Below, piece by piece: positions 11,001 through 24,100 of a stretch of DNA of 64,000 bases. Position 1 is the first letter of the stretch. The number at the start of each line of letters is the position of its first letter. A model generated the notes under the pieces. That model was not told the DNA's origin. It saw only the letters and a program-made list of their open reading frames with translations, and did no database searches. The translations under genes were made by a program, and so were the position numbers. The stretch is taken from positions 62,001 to 126,000 of the forward strand of contig JAKJXP020000038.1 in NCBI GenBank assembly GCA_022225965.2, in the 5' to 3' direction. The stretch is from Diatrype stigma. Its lineage: Eukaryota; Ascomycota; Sordariomycetes; Xylariales; Diatrypaceae.

Positions 11001-14000
11001 CACTTCCAACTTGTGTGGCTGATATCAACAACCCTGTCAGTTTCATCACTATAGTAAAAGCAACTGAGGATATCTCGTGTATCGTGACAACCAGGTCCAG
11101 GTGAATGGTGCTCTCTCATGACGAATACCCTACCTATACAGGCATGTGCGGATGGAGCATCACTAGAGCACGATCAAGTGTCAACCACATAGTATGCACA
11201 CAACGGGATGGAGACCGTGCCTGGGTAGTCACGTAATGCTGACCTTAGGTACCTACTTGAAGAATATAAACGAATGCACACAGTTGATAAATCCTTATCA
11301 GTTGCCCCAATAAATGCTATAGCGGAGCTGTCTTATGATACGTAGTTCCACATAGGGTGCATCTTAACAATGGAACATATTGGGGCTCTAGACGTCGTTT
11401 CGAATAGATCGAAGCCAAATCTGGTTATTAGTTAAGAAAGAGTGGCGAGCGCTCATGAGATAGGCGCTGGTGTCGAGCGGATCTAGAATAATACCTATCT
11501 CAGATTTCGGAAACCTGACCGGGGGTGATCTTGCTGGGGAAGGGAGGTGGGAGGAGGTTTCCGGGTGCCGCTAGCCGCTGATCGTCGACGTCGAGGAGGA
11601 AAGTGTGCAACTGTAATCACGGAGCAAGTGACGGACCCGGATGGTACTCGACCCCGTAACTCTAAGCCGTCTAAGGCTTGGAGCCCCGGTGTCTACGCGC
11701 TCGATGCGTAAGGGTAACGAGTTCTAGAACCACTCATCGAAGGAGTTTTATGGCAACGAGCCGTTGGTGTGCCATGTTCCCTTGGGTTCCCCGGGTCCCC
11801 CACGCTTCACAGCACGGGTTAATCCCCAAGCCATGGCCACCTTGGCAGACTCCATATACGATGACAAGTAAGCACCCAGTTTGTGTTACAGCCTCTCGTA
11901 AAGCCATGCTAATAACCCGAGTCCGAGTTACCTGAATAAGTCCAGAGGTAGGTCGCCATAGCATGAAGTTCTACATTCACTAGGACTACAAGGTCTCCTT
12001 CAAGAGGAAGCTGAACGCCAGTCTGATATGGTACTTGAAGGAAGATTCGGACATAGTTATGCTTGAACTCACGTTCTTATGCTGGAGCTTTAAAGCCCAT
12101 TCAGTATTCGGCCGGTAGAGCCAACACAGAGACCCTCCGCCCATCAAAAATAGTAACCCCTTAATGGAAACATTGCGTGCATGGTACGAGGAGCCACAAC
12201 ACTGTGTATTCGCCGGCTCGATTAAATATAGTAGCAGATTCAGCTCACCATGCAGCATGTCCCAATCACTACCCTGTAGTCATGGGACGACTTACTCGGA
12301 TACTATGAGGCCCGTGGATCTTGGCCCCGAGGTAATTCAAGATACAGTAACCACGGGACGACAACTTCAAATCTTCATTGTGAATATGCATGATTACTGT
12401 TATGCGTCAGCGGCGTTTCTGTGCCGGGAATTACCAATTTCTGCGAATGTTCTGTGAAGAGAGTATTTGAAGGGCTCTGTAGGGGACAGGACGGGAGCCT
12501 ACACATCAGCTGCCCCCTATCAACACTGCCATACGAGACCCAGCTCAGCCTTCCTTAATCGCTCAGACAACCCGTATCCTGTAAGTCCGTCTCGTGGTTC
12601 CAGGACCACGACGGAGAAAGGATAGTGTTGAGTTGGGTCCTCGGTAAATCGTAGGTATAGCTATCCAGTCAGGACTCCCCAGCAACGTTGTGATAGTGTC
12701 CGAATCGGCCCTTCTACCACGCTTTTAAGTGGTCTTTTCACATGATACCTAAGTTTCAATGGGGTTGAATAGGTAACGCCGATTCATATAAGAACTTCCC
12801 GTGTTTATACAGTGGTATATGACACGTAAAGAACATGTGAATATAAGTCGTGAACGAGGCTAGATCGCAATACCTTCAGCAACAACAGACAGGAACAAGT
12901 CTGAAGTTAAGAGAGTACATGACGATAGCAGTAGTAGTAGAAACCCATACCTGTGTATTTCAAACTATACCAGCCCGTCACTAGGTGAGTCAGACGGTCG
13001 ATTTCTTCAACTAAGGTAGAATCAGGCAGTGTGTTAGGTCATCACCTCCCCCCACCTTATAGGGAAGCTGTTAAAGATGCAACACCAAAGAAGAATGTAC
13101 TTTCACATGAGAACTCTCTGTTCCCAGTGTCAAGTTTCATGTCCTGTCGTTGAGCAAGGTATCAATTAATACCTTGGCAGATTACATAAAGCCTAGACCA
13201 GCTCTTGATTTCAAATGTATTCAGGACAGCATTCTTACCATAGGATCTCGAATAGGCAACTGCCTGTCGTCTACCCTGTGGATGGGCACGATATGCTACT
13301 GCATGACATACTGCAGTGCCGTATTCATGAACCACGTTTCTTTAAGCCACCGGTCGTATTCCTCTTTGAGTCGAGCTACCAGAGAAGACCGCCCAAGCTC
13401 GCGCAGTGAAGGGTAGTAAGGTAGTATGGCTGTTTAGACGATGCAGCAGCAAGCGCAGTCTCAGGGCCGTGGTGGACCCCCGGTGCCACAGTGGCACAGA
13501 GTCAGGGTAGATCGAGCGGGCCGGTGCAGATCCCTCCACGATGCCCTGGATGCCCGGTCAGTTCTGAGAGTTACATAACAGATGGCCATGCTTGCCATGC
13601 TACCCAGCTTACGGCATTTGTGTTGATTACAACCCATGTTACCAGATCGATTAGCGAGGGGAAGCCCTGAGAAGCCAGTCAAAGGACGACGACGAATAAG
13701 CCAAGTAAAGCACGGAAGGCCTAGCACTACTATATAGGCTTAGACATTACGTATCTCGTAGAATAGGGTATATCGGCCGATTGCAGCGTTGCAACTGTGT
13801 GTTTGCAATACAGTAGGAGACTCGACTCCGCCAAGGGAAGTGATGCCCCTCGCATGCGTGGATAATGCCTACTTACTTCATACCTAGATGCCTGATGTAT
13901 CTATGGCTATGGGATGTTGAGTAGCAGACATCAGCATCTTGCCAGATGATCTCTCTATAGCCACCTAGTAGGTAGTAATATAGTAATCATGAAACGAAAT

Positions 14001-15482
14001 CCGGGGTGCTGAAAAGGCGCATACGTAGGCGGCATACGAAAAACACGAGGCATAATGGTAAACCTGCGTCGGGTGCGTGAATAAGCTGAGCTGCCTGTCT
14101 GCCTGTCGCCTGTCGCCTGTGTGCCTGTCACCTGTGTATCTGCTAACTGATCTCCAGGGCTGCTACTTCAGTATGTCGATCCGTTCGGCCCGCGGATGGA
14201 TATATCCATTACCACTATTACACAGTTATCACCATGCTTATTAGTGAGCTCATATCGGCGGTTCAGCTTGTCAGAGTGTTCAGACTGTGGCTGGCCTCAG
14301 CGTTGCACTCTGGGATTCTCGCAACACGGGCGGCGTGGAGGCGGCGTGCGGGCGACGTGTGTTCCTGGTTGTTGACGGCATAAGGGCCAGGCACTTACTA
14401 CGTTAAAGGTAAGTGGCTGAGAAGGCAGCCCGTCCTCCTTCCTAATTCTCGAACTTACTTATCATGAGCTCGCTGGCTCTGCAACCCCACGCTGCACCGA
14501 GGTAGCACTAGGTGTACTCTGAACTCTTTGCCTCGTGGCCAGTGCGCCTTGTTGTAAGTAGTAGGTGTAAGTAGTACCAGGTAGGTAGGCAGTGCCTTGA
14601 GAAATACTAGGTAGCGGCTTGAAGTAGGTGATTACAGGCAGGTATGCATCTGTATGTACATACTTACCTACCTAATGAATATACCGCTTCTGGCTCATCC
14701 GACTCGGGGTCCCTTGGCTGACTCCCTTCGAATGTTCTGGGAAACGCTCCAATTGGTTACTAAGTCCTCGAACCTCCCGTCCCGTCGCCTTGCGCCGGTT
14801 CTTCTTTTCCTTTTTGCTGATCGGGAGGTAAGCATTACGTCTACTTTGTGTACTTCGTAAGAAACTTCAACTCCAACTTCAGCTTCAAGTGCGAACTTCC
14901 GTTGGGACTCAAGACTCAAGACTTGAAACTTGAAACTGGGCATTTGGCATTTGACACTGCACTCAACCCAAAGCAGAGCTGAGCGAGAGCGAGGGCGAGG
15001 GAGCTCGGCCACCTCTTCAACTTCCTTCCTCGGCCCCTAGACAGCTAGATCTGAAATCTATACCATGCCTATCGGTGTCAGTGGGGACTAACGTTGGGTT
15101 AACGAACTAATGTGAGAAGTAAAAGAAGCTTTCTGCCAACTGCACGCAATCGGTGCCAAGGACCAAGGTTTGAACGCGGCGAGTGAGGCCAACCTCCATT
15201 ACCGGAGTAGTTGTCGTTCTTGTCTAGCCGGGGAATACTTAAGTGTCTGATTTGGAATAAACGAAAGCAAGGGTTGCTCCAGCCAGCGCAGATCTTCCTT
15301 GCATCTTGCAGACTTATAGGAGAGTATGCTATCCCGACTGCCATCCCAACTACCAACTATCATCATGTCACTGTCTGTAGCTTGCATATTTGAAGTTATC
15401 ATACTGCCCCCTTTGCTGCTTGGCCTGTTCCCCCTTGCTCTCATATCCAACCACCCCGTCAACGAAGAAGCAAACTTTCAAC
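8001..15482. other. Gene-free block of about 7.5 kb
   Basis: I find no supportable gene here. Open frames on either strand are short, lack recognisable domains and overlap repetitive or CCTA/TAGG-rich DNA. Short-period repeats include a 7-bp TTGCGGG run near 10523-10546, three AAGCGTTCC-like copies at 10170-10189, and CTGCCTGT/CGCCTGT runs near 14095-14140. An imperfect hairpin sits at about 12589-12618. No transposase, reverse transcriptase or terminal repeats were recognised, but degraded elements could be present. The last few hundred bases should carry the promoter of the bZIP gene; a C-rich stretch and a CAAACTTTCAAC context precede its start. Confidence 0.5.
12589..12618. repeat. Imperfect inverted repeat (hairpin)
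   Basis: The arms TCCGTCTCGTGGTTCC and AGGACCACGACGGA pair with one 2-base bulge and a very short loop. No role is evident; there is no neighbouring gene for more than 2 kb. Confidence 0.5.
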
Positions 15483-17076
15483 ATGACCGAAGCAACTAAC
15501 CATGGGCTAGCGTTCGCCTACCCCTCGCCACCGACACATTACTCTCTCTCTGATATCAACCTATCTCTGGGTTCTCTGTACGACTATTCCCCCATGTCGG
15601 CTTCACCCTCATCGCCAAACCCTGAGGGCAGCGGCAGCCCGGACAAGGGGCCGCTGTCGTCCATGAACCTCGGCTTCCTCAAAGCTCTGAACGACAAGAA
15701 ATCTACGCGAGATGGCAACCCGCCGAAGCGTCGCGGGCCGAAACCAGACAGCAAGCCAGCATTAACCCGTCGTCAGGAGCTGAACCGACAGGCTCAAAGG
15801 TATGATAGTCATAGCCACCCATCCTTTTCACCCCCACCGCAGTAGCAGATTCTAACCGCTCATCACAGAACTCATCGTGAGCGGAAAGAGCTATACATCA
15901 AAGCTCTGGAGGATGAGGTGTTGCGGTTGAAGGAGATATATAGCAATGTCGCCCAGGATAAGGAGAAGCTCGCCGAGGAGAACAGGACACTCAAAGGTCT
16001 TCTTCATCAGAACGTCCCGCCCAGCTCAGCAGGTGGTGGACTAGATGACCTCAGCAGCGATCCTAGCTTCGGGTACGCTTCGAGCAGTATTTCTGGCACC
16101 CATGCACCTGGCTCCAGCCATGCTTTCACACCACCATTGACTACAATATCCTCTGTACCATCACTGTCCAACCCTTCCCATTTCATGGGAGGCAATGCGC
16201 ACCTCCAGGGCCCAACTTCACATCAGCTGGCACCGGTCCGCGTAGATTACGATCAGGCTGGGATAGATTTCGTGTTAACGTACGATGACCCCGAAGACCC
16301 CTCGAAGGCATACATGTCACCTCCCCACTTCTGATGGACAAGCCATCACATCAAGCATTGCGGGTCAACCACGAATTTGTGTGGGAGTTGTCTAGCTAAT
16401 TACACTGGATGGGTCGTTGTGTAGGCTCGAGAACCCATGCATGCTTCATTTACCCTGGTTGATGGATAGAACAAACGGAGGAGCCGGCGAGCCATGTGGG
16501 CATGCTCTAATGGCGTCTTGCCCGCCTGAACCTTTCTCAAGCCTGCCTAACAAGGACGTTCCGTTCGGGGACGCACAAACCAGCCAAGAACATGGACAAA
16601 CATGGCAATTATCCAAGGGCGACCTTGCAACTCTTTTAGACTTGAGCAGGAGATTAGATCTTGACGGGGAGATTACGCCTGTCGTAAGTGAAAGCTTCCG
16701 ATACTTCGCATCCCCTTTTTCAAGCATCTCTATCCACGAGAAACCCTCCTGGATTCGCGTGTGCCATATTCTCCGCGATATTTCCCGGTCCTGCTTTCTA
16801 GTTACTGTTGATGTTTGCTAACCCTACTTCACAGATGGCGTGGGGCAAAATCCTCGATCACCCAAGACTTGCAGAGCTAGACACAGGAGACTTCGCGAAA
16901 CTAGTTGATGAATTAAAGGATAAAGTCCGATGCTATGGGTACGATTATGATACCCACATGGGGGGACTTCAGAAAGCTAATCAGATCTTAGGTTTGGCGC
17001 TGTGATGGAGGAGTTCGAAGTGCGCGATGCTCTTAATGCTGTTCTCTCTGCTAAACCGGAGATAAGCGTAACATAG
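15483..17076 (+). CDS. bZIP transcription factor (fungal Yap-like basic region), five exons
   Basis: Exons are 15483-15799, 15869-16279, 16425-16683, 16835-16938 and 16992-17076, giving 391 aa. The phases agree at every junction. Introns are 69, 145, 151 and 53 bp, with CTAAC/CTAAT branch sites; introns 2 and 4 use GTACGA donors. The N-terminal third is Ser/Pro-rich. The basic region around residues 93-112 reads RRQELNRQAQRTHRERKE, and a leucine zipper follows (LEDEVLRLKEIYSNV...LAEENRTLKGLL, about 115-150). The spliced C-terminal half carries a conserved-looking block (GIDFVLTLENPCM, GHALMASCPPEP, LDLSRRLDLDGEITPVMAWG, KVRCYGFGAVMEEFEVRDAL). I associate that block with a family of ascomycete bZIP factors. 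The protein is expected to bind DNA as a dimer in the nucleus; its targets are unknown. Without splicing of intron 2 the frame stops at 16334, which would remove this block. Confidence 0.88.
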
Positions 17077-19613
17077 ACCTCGCGAATCAGGTCGACCACA
17101 TCATATATGAAAGTCATTGGATAGTAGATCTGCAGGCGTTTGGCTATAATTGTTTCCGGCGTGGCGTCGAGAGCTTAAGGGACAGGTATTAGGTAGACCA
17201 TGGTCGGCTGGGTCATTCCTTTAGACATGGATCTCACGGGGATACAAGCACATGCCATTTCTCAAGGATTAAAGGGGTTGGTATGCTAGCGGGTATTGTT
17301 TACGATTTATATGAACTCTTGTCGCCTATAAGACTATACACATATATTTAGATAGGCAGCAGTTGAATTTAGGTTGTGACGGTTTGTCTTTCAGTGAAGG
17401 CCGTCGGAGCGCCCCTGACTGCGTACACGGCGCGGCTTCGTCGACGTCAACATAGTCAACAGTTAAATATATGAATATACAAGAAATAAGTGATTATATA
17501 CTACTCCTGGATATAGTTTTATACCTTAGTAATAAAGCCACGATAATCGGAGATCAGGTGTCACCTTGAGTGGGCGATTTCGAAGGTATGGGGTAATTAC
17601 AAGCTCAAGACGAACCCACTGAACCACGAACATGCGAGAATGGATTTCTAACCTGCCTAGTTCATAGACAGAACTGAAAATAATTGTATGAGGATATAAT
17701 ACGAATATTTATGGTATATGACCGTGCTATAGCTGTTTTTTTTCTGCCCAGGATTATATACCGCGAAATAGAGGGTGTTGAATTCACCCCAACACCGAAC
17801 TACGCTACACAACGGTCGACTTCACGCCTAATTTTCCGTCTCCTGTCCTCACCTGCACAATATGACCAAGTACAAATCGAAGCAGAGTTATCTATGTTTC
17901 TGACTAGTGAAGTACATGGAAATAGCGGGTGTGAAAACCGTCATACTCGGGACAATATCTTCGTATAGGAAGTGACCTTTTCTGGTCCACCAGTTGAAGT
18001 GGGAGTAGGATCAGATGCACAGGACGGGTTAGTTACAACCAGCTCAGTTTACTCGATTCTCGAATCTAAACTGAAGGTGTTTCGAGGAAGCCCGGAGTAA
18101 CTATCTGCCTATTTGAGCGTGCCACCCCGAGGCTAGCTGGTCTCTATAGTAGACATGAACTACCTCCTAGTTACGATACCGACACTCCATGCCTTCAAGA
18201 GTAGAGTAATGTCGATGGGAATCTCACCCAGCAAGCAGATACCTACCACCCCTTTACCAACCCTCTAGTAATTGCGTAAGGAAGAGATAACGACGCCTCT
18301 AAGGATGATGAAGAAGAGAGTACAAACCGTCTCTAACCGCCGTTTGAATGCAGTCTATCCAGTTAGGCCAATTATGCACCTTGATCACCCTATGCTTCTA
18401 GACTTATCCTGCCCCCCCCCTTTTCGACGCCATACTTATCACTTCTACTACATCGTTTAGTCCTTCTTGAACCACACACGCCAGAAGGCAGCGCGCTCTT
18501 CCACCCACATGGGTAGGAAAATAGCTGCAATATTTCCTAGCATTATAGCCGCAAGTTTCTGGCGCGGGGAAATTTTCTGCGAATTTCCTCCTACGCAAGG
18601 TGTCGTATCGTACGTATATGGTCGCCTCTTTAGGCAAAACAAGGCACCAAAGTGAGTGGCTCGCCGCCTCGCCTATGCTTAGAGCACCCGTTATGTGACG
18701 CGAGTTGCTGGTTTTTTTCGCACACACTCTCGTCTTTCATGGGGGCGCGATTTCATAAGTAGAGATAACAACCGTCCGAGAAAGGTGGTGGTCACGACCA
18801 CTATAGTCGGTAGGTTTGTCCTATATGCCCTTTCATACCTACCTACCACGTAACTATTTACCTGCCTTCGTGCCCGGTGGCGTGGCTGCTAAGTATGAGT
18901 CCCCAAACTGCGATAACGTCTCAGGTGCTGTACTTGAAGCATCGTGATGTCGCGGCGGGGAGGGAAAATAGTGGTATCGTTGTTTTACCTAGTAACATTC
19001 TACAAGGGTTCTGGCCCTATATGGGCTCTATATGCCCCCTTTCTCTCGCATGGCGGAGTAACAATATAGGGGACTATAACTATAACATACATACCCCCAC
19101 GCACATTCGCCTGCTTACATATCGTTCCCCTTCCTTGTCTCATGCTTCTATTCTTCTTCTCCTTCTTCCCCATTTTCCCGGCTGATACCACTGTGGGCGA
19201 CCCCGCATAGGATAGTGTGGGTGCAACGGACTGTTGTTGCATGGAGCAGAGGCTTGGTGCTGATTGCAAGGTATGATGCCAATATTTCGACACCGGGAGA
19301 CGCAACGCAACTGCTATTTTATATTGGTCCGCCGAGAGACTGCAGCAGAAGCATGTGGTCTTGTAACGCTGCAGTGTCCTTCGCCCCTGGTTTCTCCTCG
19401 ACTGCGCCTTCATCGCCTCCTCCCACCAAGCGAGTGCATGCGACAACAAGCGTGGGGTTTGCACTCGGCATCGCGATCCGTCGTAGGAGAGAGAAGAGCA
19501 AGACGAGCTTGTCTTGTCTCAAAAGCTGCTGCCGTCGTCATCGGATACATTGCTGGCACCCTGGGGGGTTACGATGCAAAGCGTATATCCCGGCTCCTAT
19601 TATCCGCCCCTCT

Positions 19614-19630
19614 CCCCCCCCCCCCCCCCC
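19614..19630. repeat. Poly-C tract (17 C)
   Basis: An uninterrupted run of 17 cytosines is followed directly by AGATGATGATGATG. Such runs are prone to length change and to sequencing error. Confidence 0.9.
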
Positions 19631-20185
19631 AGATGATGATGATGCTGCTGTTATCAACTTCGTACATACGTCGAGTAGGGCAACACTCTGCCAGCGTATG
19701 CAACATCATTGATAATGTGCCCGCCGGAGTTGCCCGAGAAAGGAAGTTACCAAAGATGTAGGCAGACCAGCTATCAGCCGTCCGCCACCTGAGAGAAGAT
19801 AGAGATACTTGGAGCTTCCTAACTCGTGCAATGCACCGGATCGGCGACAAAGTCGTACCTATCCAGCGTCCGGCATGCAGGCGGCTCTCCGCTCACCCGT
19901 ATTGCATCAAGGTGCCTCTTGCGGGGGGAGGCGATAGGGAGATGGACGTTACCACCGGCGTCATCATCGACGGCGCTTAAGCAGACCTCGAGACTCGAGA
20001 TCGCACAATACCTACATAATGCATAACTTACATACAGGCTTGTCCGGGGAGCATGGGTTCACGGTTCCTGAGAGAGAGAGGGAGAGAGAGCGCGCCCGCA
20101 TGGCTGCAAATCTCGCTTTGGGACCCGACGGGTGGAAGCGATATAGGTATTAGTGGACTCGAGGCAAGTTGGCGAGATGCACCCC

Positions 20186-20223
20186 GGGGCCCTGAAGTTG
20201 GGGCCCTGAAGTTGGGGCCCTGT
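20186..20223. repeat. 14-bp tandem repeat
   Basis: The unit GGGGCCCTGAAGTT occurs twice in full, followed by a third partial copy (GGGGCCCTG). It is non-coding. Confidence 0.85.
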
Positions 20224-20502
20224 AGGTACAGTAGGTAGCCTGCCCTGTGGCGCCGCGCACCAAAGAGATCGCGCCATGAGGGGCTTGAGGGGCACGCAAT
20301 CGGACAGGTGGGGGAGGTAAGGGGAGAGGAAGGGAAAAAGTCTGGACTCTGGGGCGTGCACGACAAGGGACAGGGCTGACAGGGTCGTTTCCCGCAGGGG
20401 GTCTGGGGCGTGTGGGCAGCCCTGGAGATAGCACGATACGATGCAGGCAAAAGCTCGTACCTACGCTGCTACGGTAGTCTCCATATACTACTATGTTACC
20501 TA

Positions 20503-20530
20503 CCTATGGCACCCTACCTATGGCACCCTA
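20503..20530. repeat. 14-bp tandem repeat
   Basis: The unit CCTATGGCACCCTA occurs twice with the same 14-bp period seen at 20186 and 1024, followed by CCTACT. Confidence 0.8.
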
Positions 20531-21040
20531 CCTACTCCAACCCCCTCACACAAATACTAAACTATAGAGCGGCTACTATCCAATGTGAGTACCTGATGTA
20601 TGGCTGTGGTAGCAGTGGTGATGAGGACCCCCAAACCTCCAAGCCCCCAAAGCCCCCCAAAGCCTTCAAACTTGGTGGCGTCCTCGGCGTCCAAGACGCC
20701 GTTCTGGAAACCTTCCAGTGCATGCCTAGTGGTGGTCCCGATGTGACGATGCCGGCGCCACTTGCATCGCGTTCGTTCAACGGAGGATGAGCTATATGCA
20801 GGGCTTGGCAGGGTCGGTTGTGCTTGCTTTGCAGCCACCCAGCAGATGCGAGAATCCTTGGAGATCTATATGTAAAACCGTGTTTCTCTGCTCGTAGTTC
20901 AAGTACTCAACGTTGCAAAATGGACACGGCAGTTGAACCTCGAGTGAGACGCAACCTTCTCGCGGGTCTCGACACAGTACGTAGGTAGATGCGACGTCCC
21001 TGGCTTACGACATCACTGGGGCTTGCTTTTCCTCATCGTG

Positions 21041-21107
21041 CCTTGTCGTACCTTGTCTTGCCTTGTCTTGCCTTGTCTTGCCTTGCCTTGCCTTGCCTTG
21101 CCTTGCC
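21041..21107. repeat. CCTTG/CCTTGTCTTG microsatellite
   Basis: About 67 bp of CCTTG units, alternating with TCTTG in the first half and pure in the second half. It is non-coding. Confidence 0.9.
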
Positions 21108-24100
21108 TGTTCTGAAAGTTCCTGGACCACGGCTAGGGGAGAGAAGGCTGTCTGCTCTCCGACAACGGTTCTGATGTTCCGAGATCCACCTACATTTGCC
21201 AGGAGACCCTAGGATGGAATATGGCCGTACCTACATAGATGCTAGCAGGCTGAGCGTTTGGGCTCCAAGACTCATAAAGTTGGGCGCTTTTGTCAGTACT
21301 TCATATTACTATCTCATATCACTACTTCTAGTCTCCCATACGTAGTAGTTATTGCGACATCTAAGAACCAAACTACTGCCTGAGATGATCGCCCTTGTAA
21401 CTACTCAACAAACCCCGGCTAACAATAATTACTATGTACGCAGTAAAGAACATGGGGTCCTGGATTCGGGAGCATCCTAGAAAGATCTCTCCGACGCGTT
21501 TCAGTATCTCATATGCTGCTTATGGCAATTTCTCCCAGCGTTATATTCCCCGCGGAGTATGAAGATCTCAAGGTTCGCTACATACAACACGATTGACTTA
21601 ATCAGCGCTTCATTTCAATGGGTTGGGGTAACGAACTAATAAGTAGGTGATCATCTTGGTGGTAAGTGGGTTCAATGTTCCGTAATGGTGTTTCAACCGG
21701 CCAGAACCGTATCTCTGGGGAACAATTAGAGCCTAATAAGCGTGATGCTGATCTCGGCAGATACGGTAGGATCCGAGGGTCTTCACAAAGGCTGCGGCAC
21801 TGCGTGTATAGAGCATATCGGGCCGCCGTAGCGAGCCGTCGGTAATTTCAGATACCAGATGTCCCTTCTTCACACCTGTATGGTTCAATTACCTACGGGC
21901 ATCGTATAAGGATGGAGGGAAGTCTCACGATAGTGAATTCAGAGGGAGACCCGTTGATCTCTTGTCAAGGCTATATATAAGGGTTCCCGATATTCTCGAT
22001 GCTCTCATCTGGCACACAAGATTGGCATGTTCCGTGAACAATCATGAAAACGCAAGATTCCCCATGTCCTCCGAGTTTCAACCCCAACAATATCACCCCA
22101 TATAACATAGCTATTGAGGTTGATGTGGAGTGCCTAACGTTAAGCAATCCCACACGGCTCCGACTGTACTAAAAGTGTGCTTATGCATCTCCACGAAATT
22201 GCTATCAGAATAGCCCGAGTTCACGGCCAAAATTCGTCACATACGCGTCCGAGTACTTAGGATACATGGGATGATATCTACGGGTTATGCAGTCCCCAGC
22301 ACCGGCAGCATGGCTAGGGCAGGGTCCATGTGTTATTAGTGCTCTGCTAAGTAACAAATTTGCCGAGCGCGAAGTACACGCAGCGAGGCATCTTGGTAGT
22401 TTTTGCTAGACCGGAAAGGCTCGCCTCGTCGCTTCTTGGGTAGAAATCAAGTGCCAATATATCGGGAAAATGCTTCCTAACTTTGATACAACCCTGGAGG
22501 TCGACCACCGTAGCTGCTTGATACCTGGTCTAGTCGTGTCAGAACCTATGGCACCTATCGACCGGTTTAGGAGTCTACTAGGGACCTGGTTCGCGAGGTT
22601 CCCGGTCGGCATGCGGGAGACATCCGACTTGAAACACACCGCACTCGGAGTTTGGTGTCCATTTTCGGTCATACATGGGAGAGTCGTTGCGACAAGGGAA
22701 ACGACATTCTCCCCGCGAAGGGCATAAACATCTTGTGATGATATTCATGAAGGGTTCTGGGACCATTTCCGGATACAACCGGTAAGCAAAAGAGATTTTC
22801 TGGTAGTTATGCGTACCTGGATTTTCAGTTACAAGGCATAGTCAACCGCCCCCCAGCTCAACCCCAGAACCTCAATCCCTGCTGGGATAGATCACGCACG
22901 GGCCCCGTGGATGGCAGAAGTACCATGATTTTCCTTGGTAAAGCCATGCAGTGGGTAATTGAGCTGACTAGGTAGTGGTAATATATTCTACGTACATATG
23001 CATCATCATCCCTGACTCCATGTGTAGATATCCAGAAGCTAATAAGGCCACTGCAGCGCCACTGCAGTATGTACGAAGTACTGGTAAGTACATAGGCACT
23101 TAGGTAGGAGGTAAGCTATGAAACAGATGGAGCTCGGGTATCTACCCGCATTACATAATTACGTGAGAGTTTAGCCTGCTTTACCTGGTATACCTAATAG
23201 TACATACATGTATGTGCGTAGTTAGGCAGTTATAGGGGGCTTCTAAGCGGATATCGCTTCCTGATGCCAGACCGAAAGGCGGATCAAAAAAGATCTCACG
23301 AGGATAGGCTATGCACGAATCATATTCTGGCTCTGTAGCGATCGATCGTGTATGTCGTGCTTTAAACTCAAGACACTTGGATCGCCTGGCATAACCAACA
23401 GATGGCGATCCTGAGCACTTGCACCTCAACTTTCCAGTGGCTCCATCGGCTATTCGCTTAGAACTTTGGATATCAGGCCACCAACTGCATAGCTGCCACT
23501 ATCTAGGCTGATCGTGCCTTTATGCCCTGCAAGAGCCTAGTACAAAAGTCCCGAAAGCCCTTGCTCAACAGGAGCTTGTGGAAATGGCCCAAGAAGTGAC
23601 TCCAGGTGCTCGGGTCAATATTAACAATGGTGTATGTATTGGTAGACGACGACGGCCCGAAAGAAGTAAAGCAACGTGGAAAAAGCCCCGGGTACCTCCA
23701 TCATGTAATTTATATCCGGCAACGGCCTGGCGGCCATACTTCCAGATTAAGTTGAAAGTGCAGCAGCGTAGCGAAGATATTCATCTATACAAGAGAGCAG
23801 TATACTAGCCTTTTATAAAACATCCTTGATAATTGAATATCAATTCCCGGCAAAAGCACATACTTGACGGCAAAACCCATCTCTATACACGTTTCAACAC
23901 CTGACTGCTATGTACATGTAGGTAGCTTGGTGCAACGCTGGTGATAGGACACCACACTGAAAAGAATCTTATTAATCCCCAGCTAACATTGCCAAGCTTT
24001 GACCCCTGCGTCAAAAGCGTGGAGTCCTGCGTACCCATTTTCCGTATTCAGTCTTACTGAATAAACCTTTCAAGATACATGCGGCGCGGCTCGTCTCAGG

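Noticed and set aside
15390..15845. 151-codon frame covering the first exon of the bZIP gene
   Set aside because: It starts at TTG and reads into intron 1. The true start is the ATG at 15483 and the frame is left at the 15799 donor.
19215..19761. Two overlapping 165-codon plus-strand frames
   Set aside because: They run through the poly-C and GAT repeats, switch composition and match nothing I recognise.
20028..20450. 140-codon Pro-rich minus-strand frame
   Set aside because: It is low-complexity sequence generated by the GGGGCCCTGAAGTT and GA repeats.
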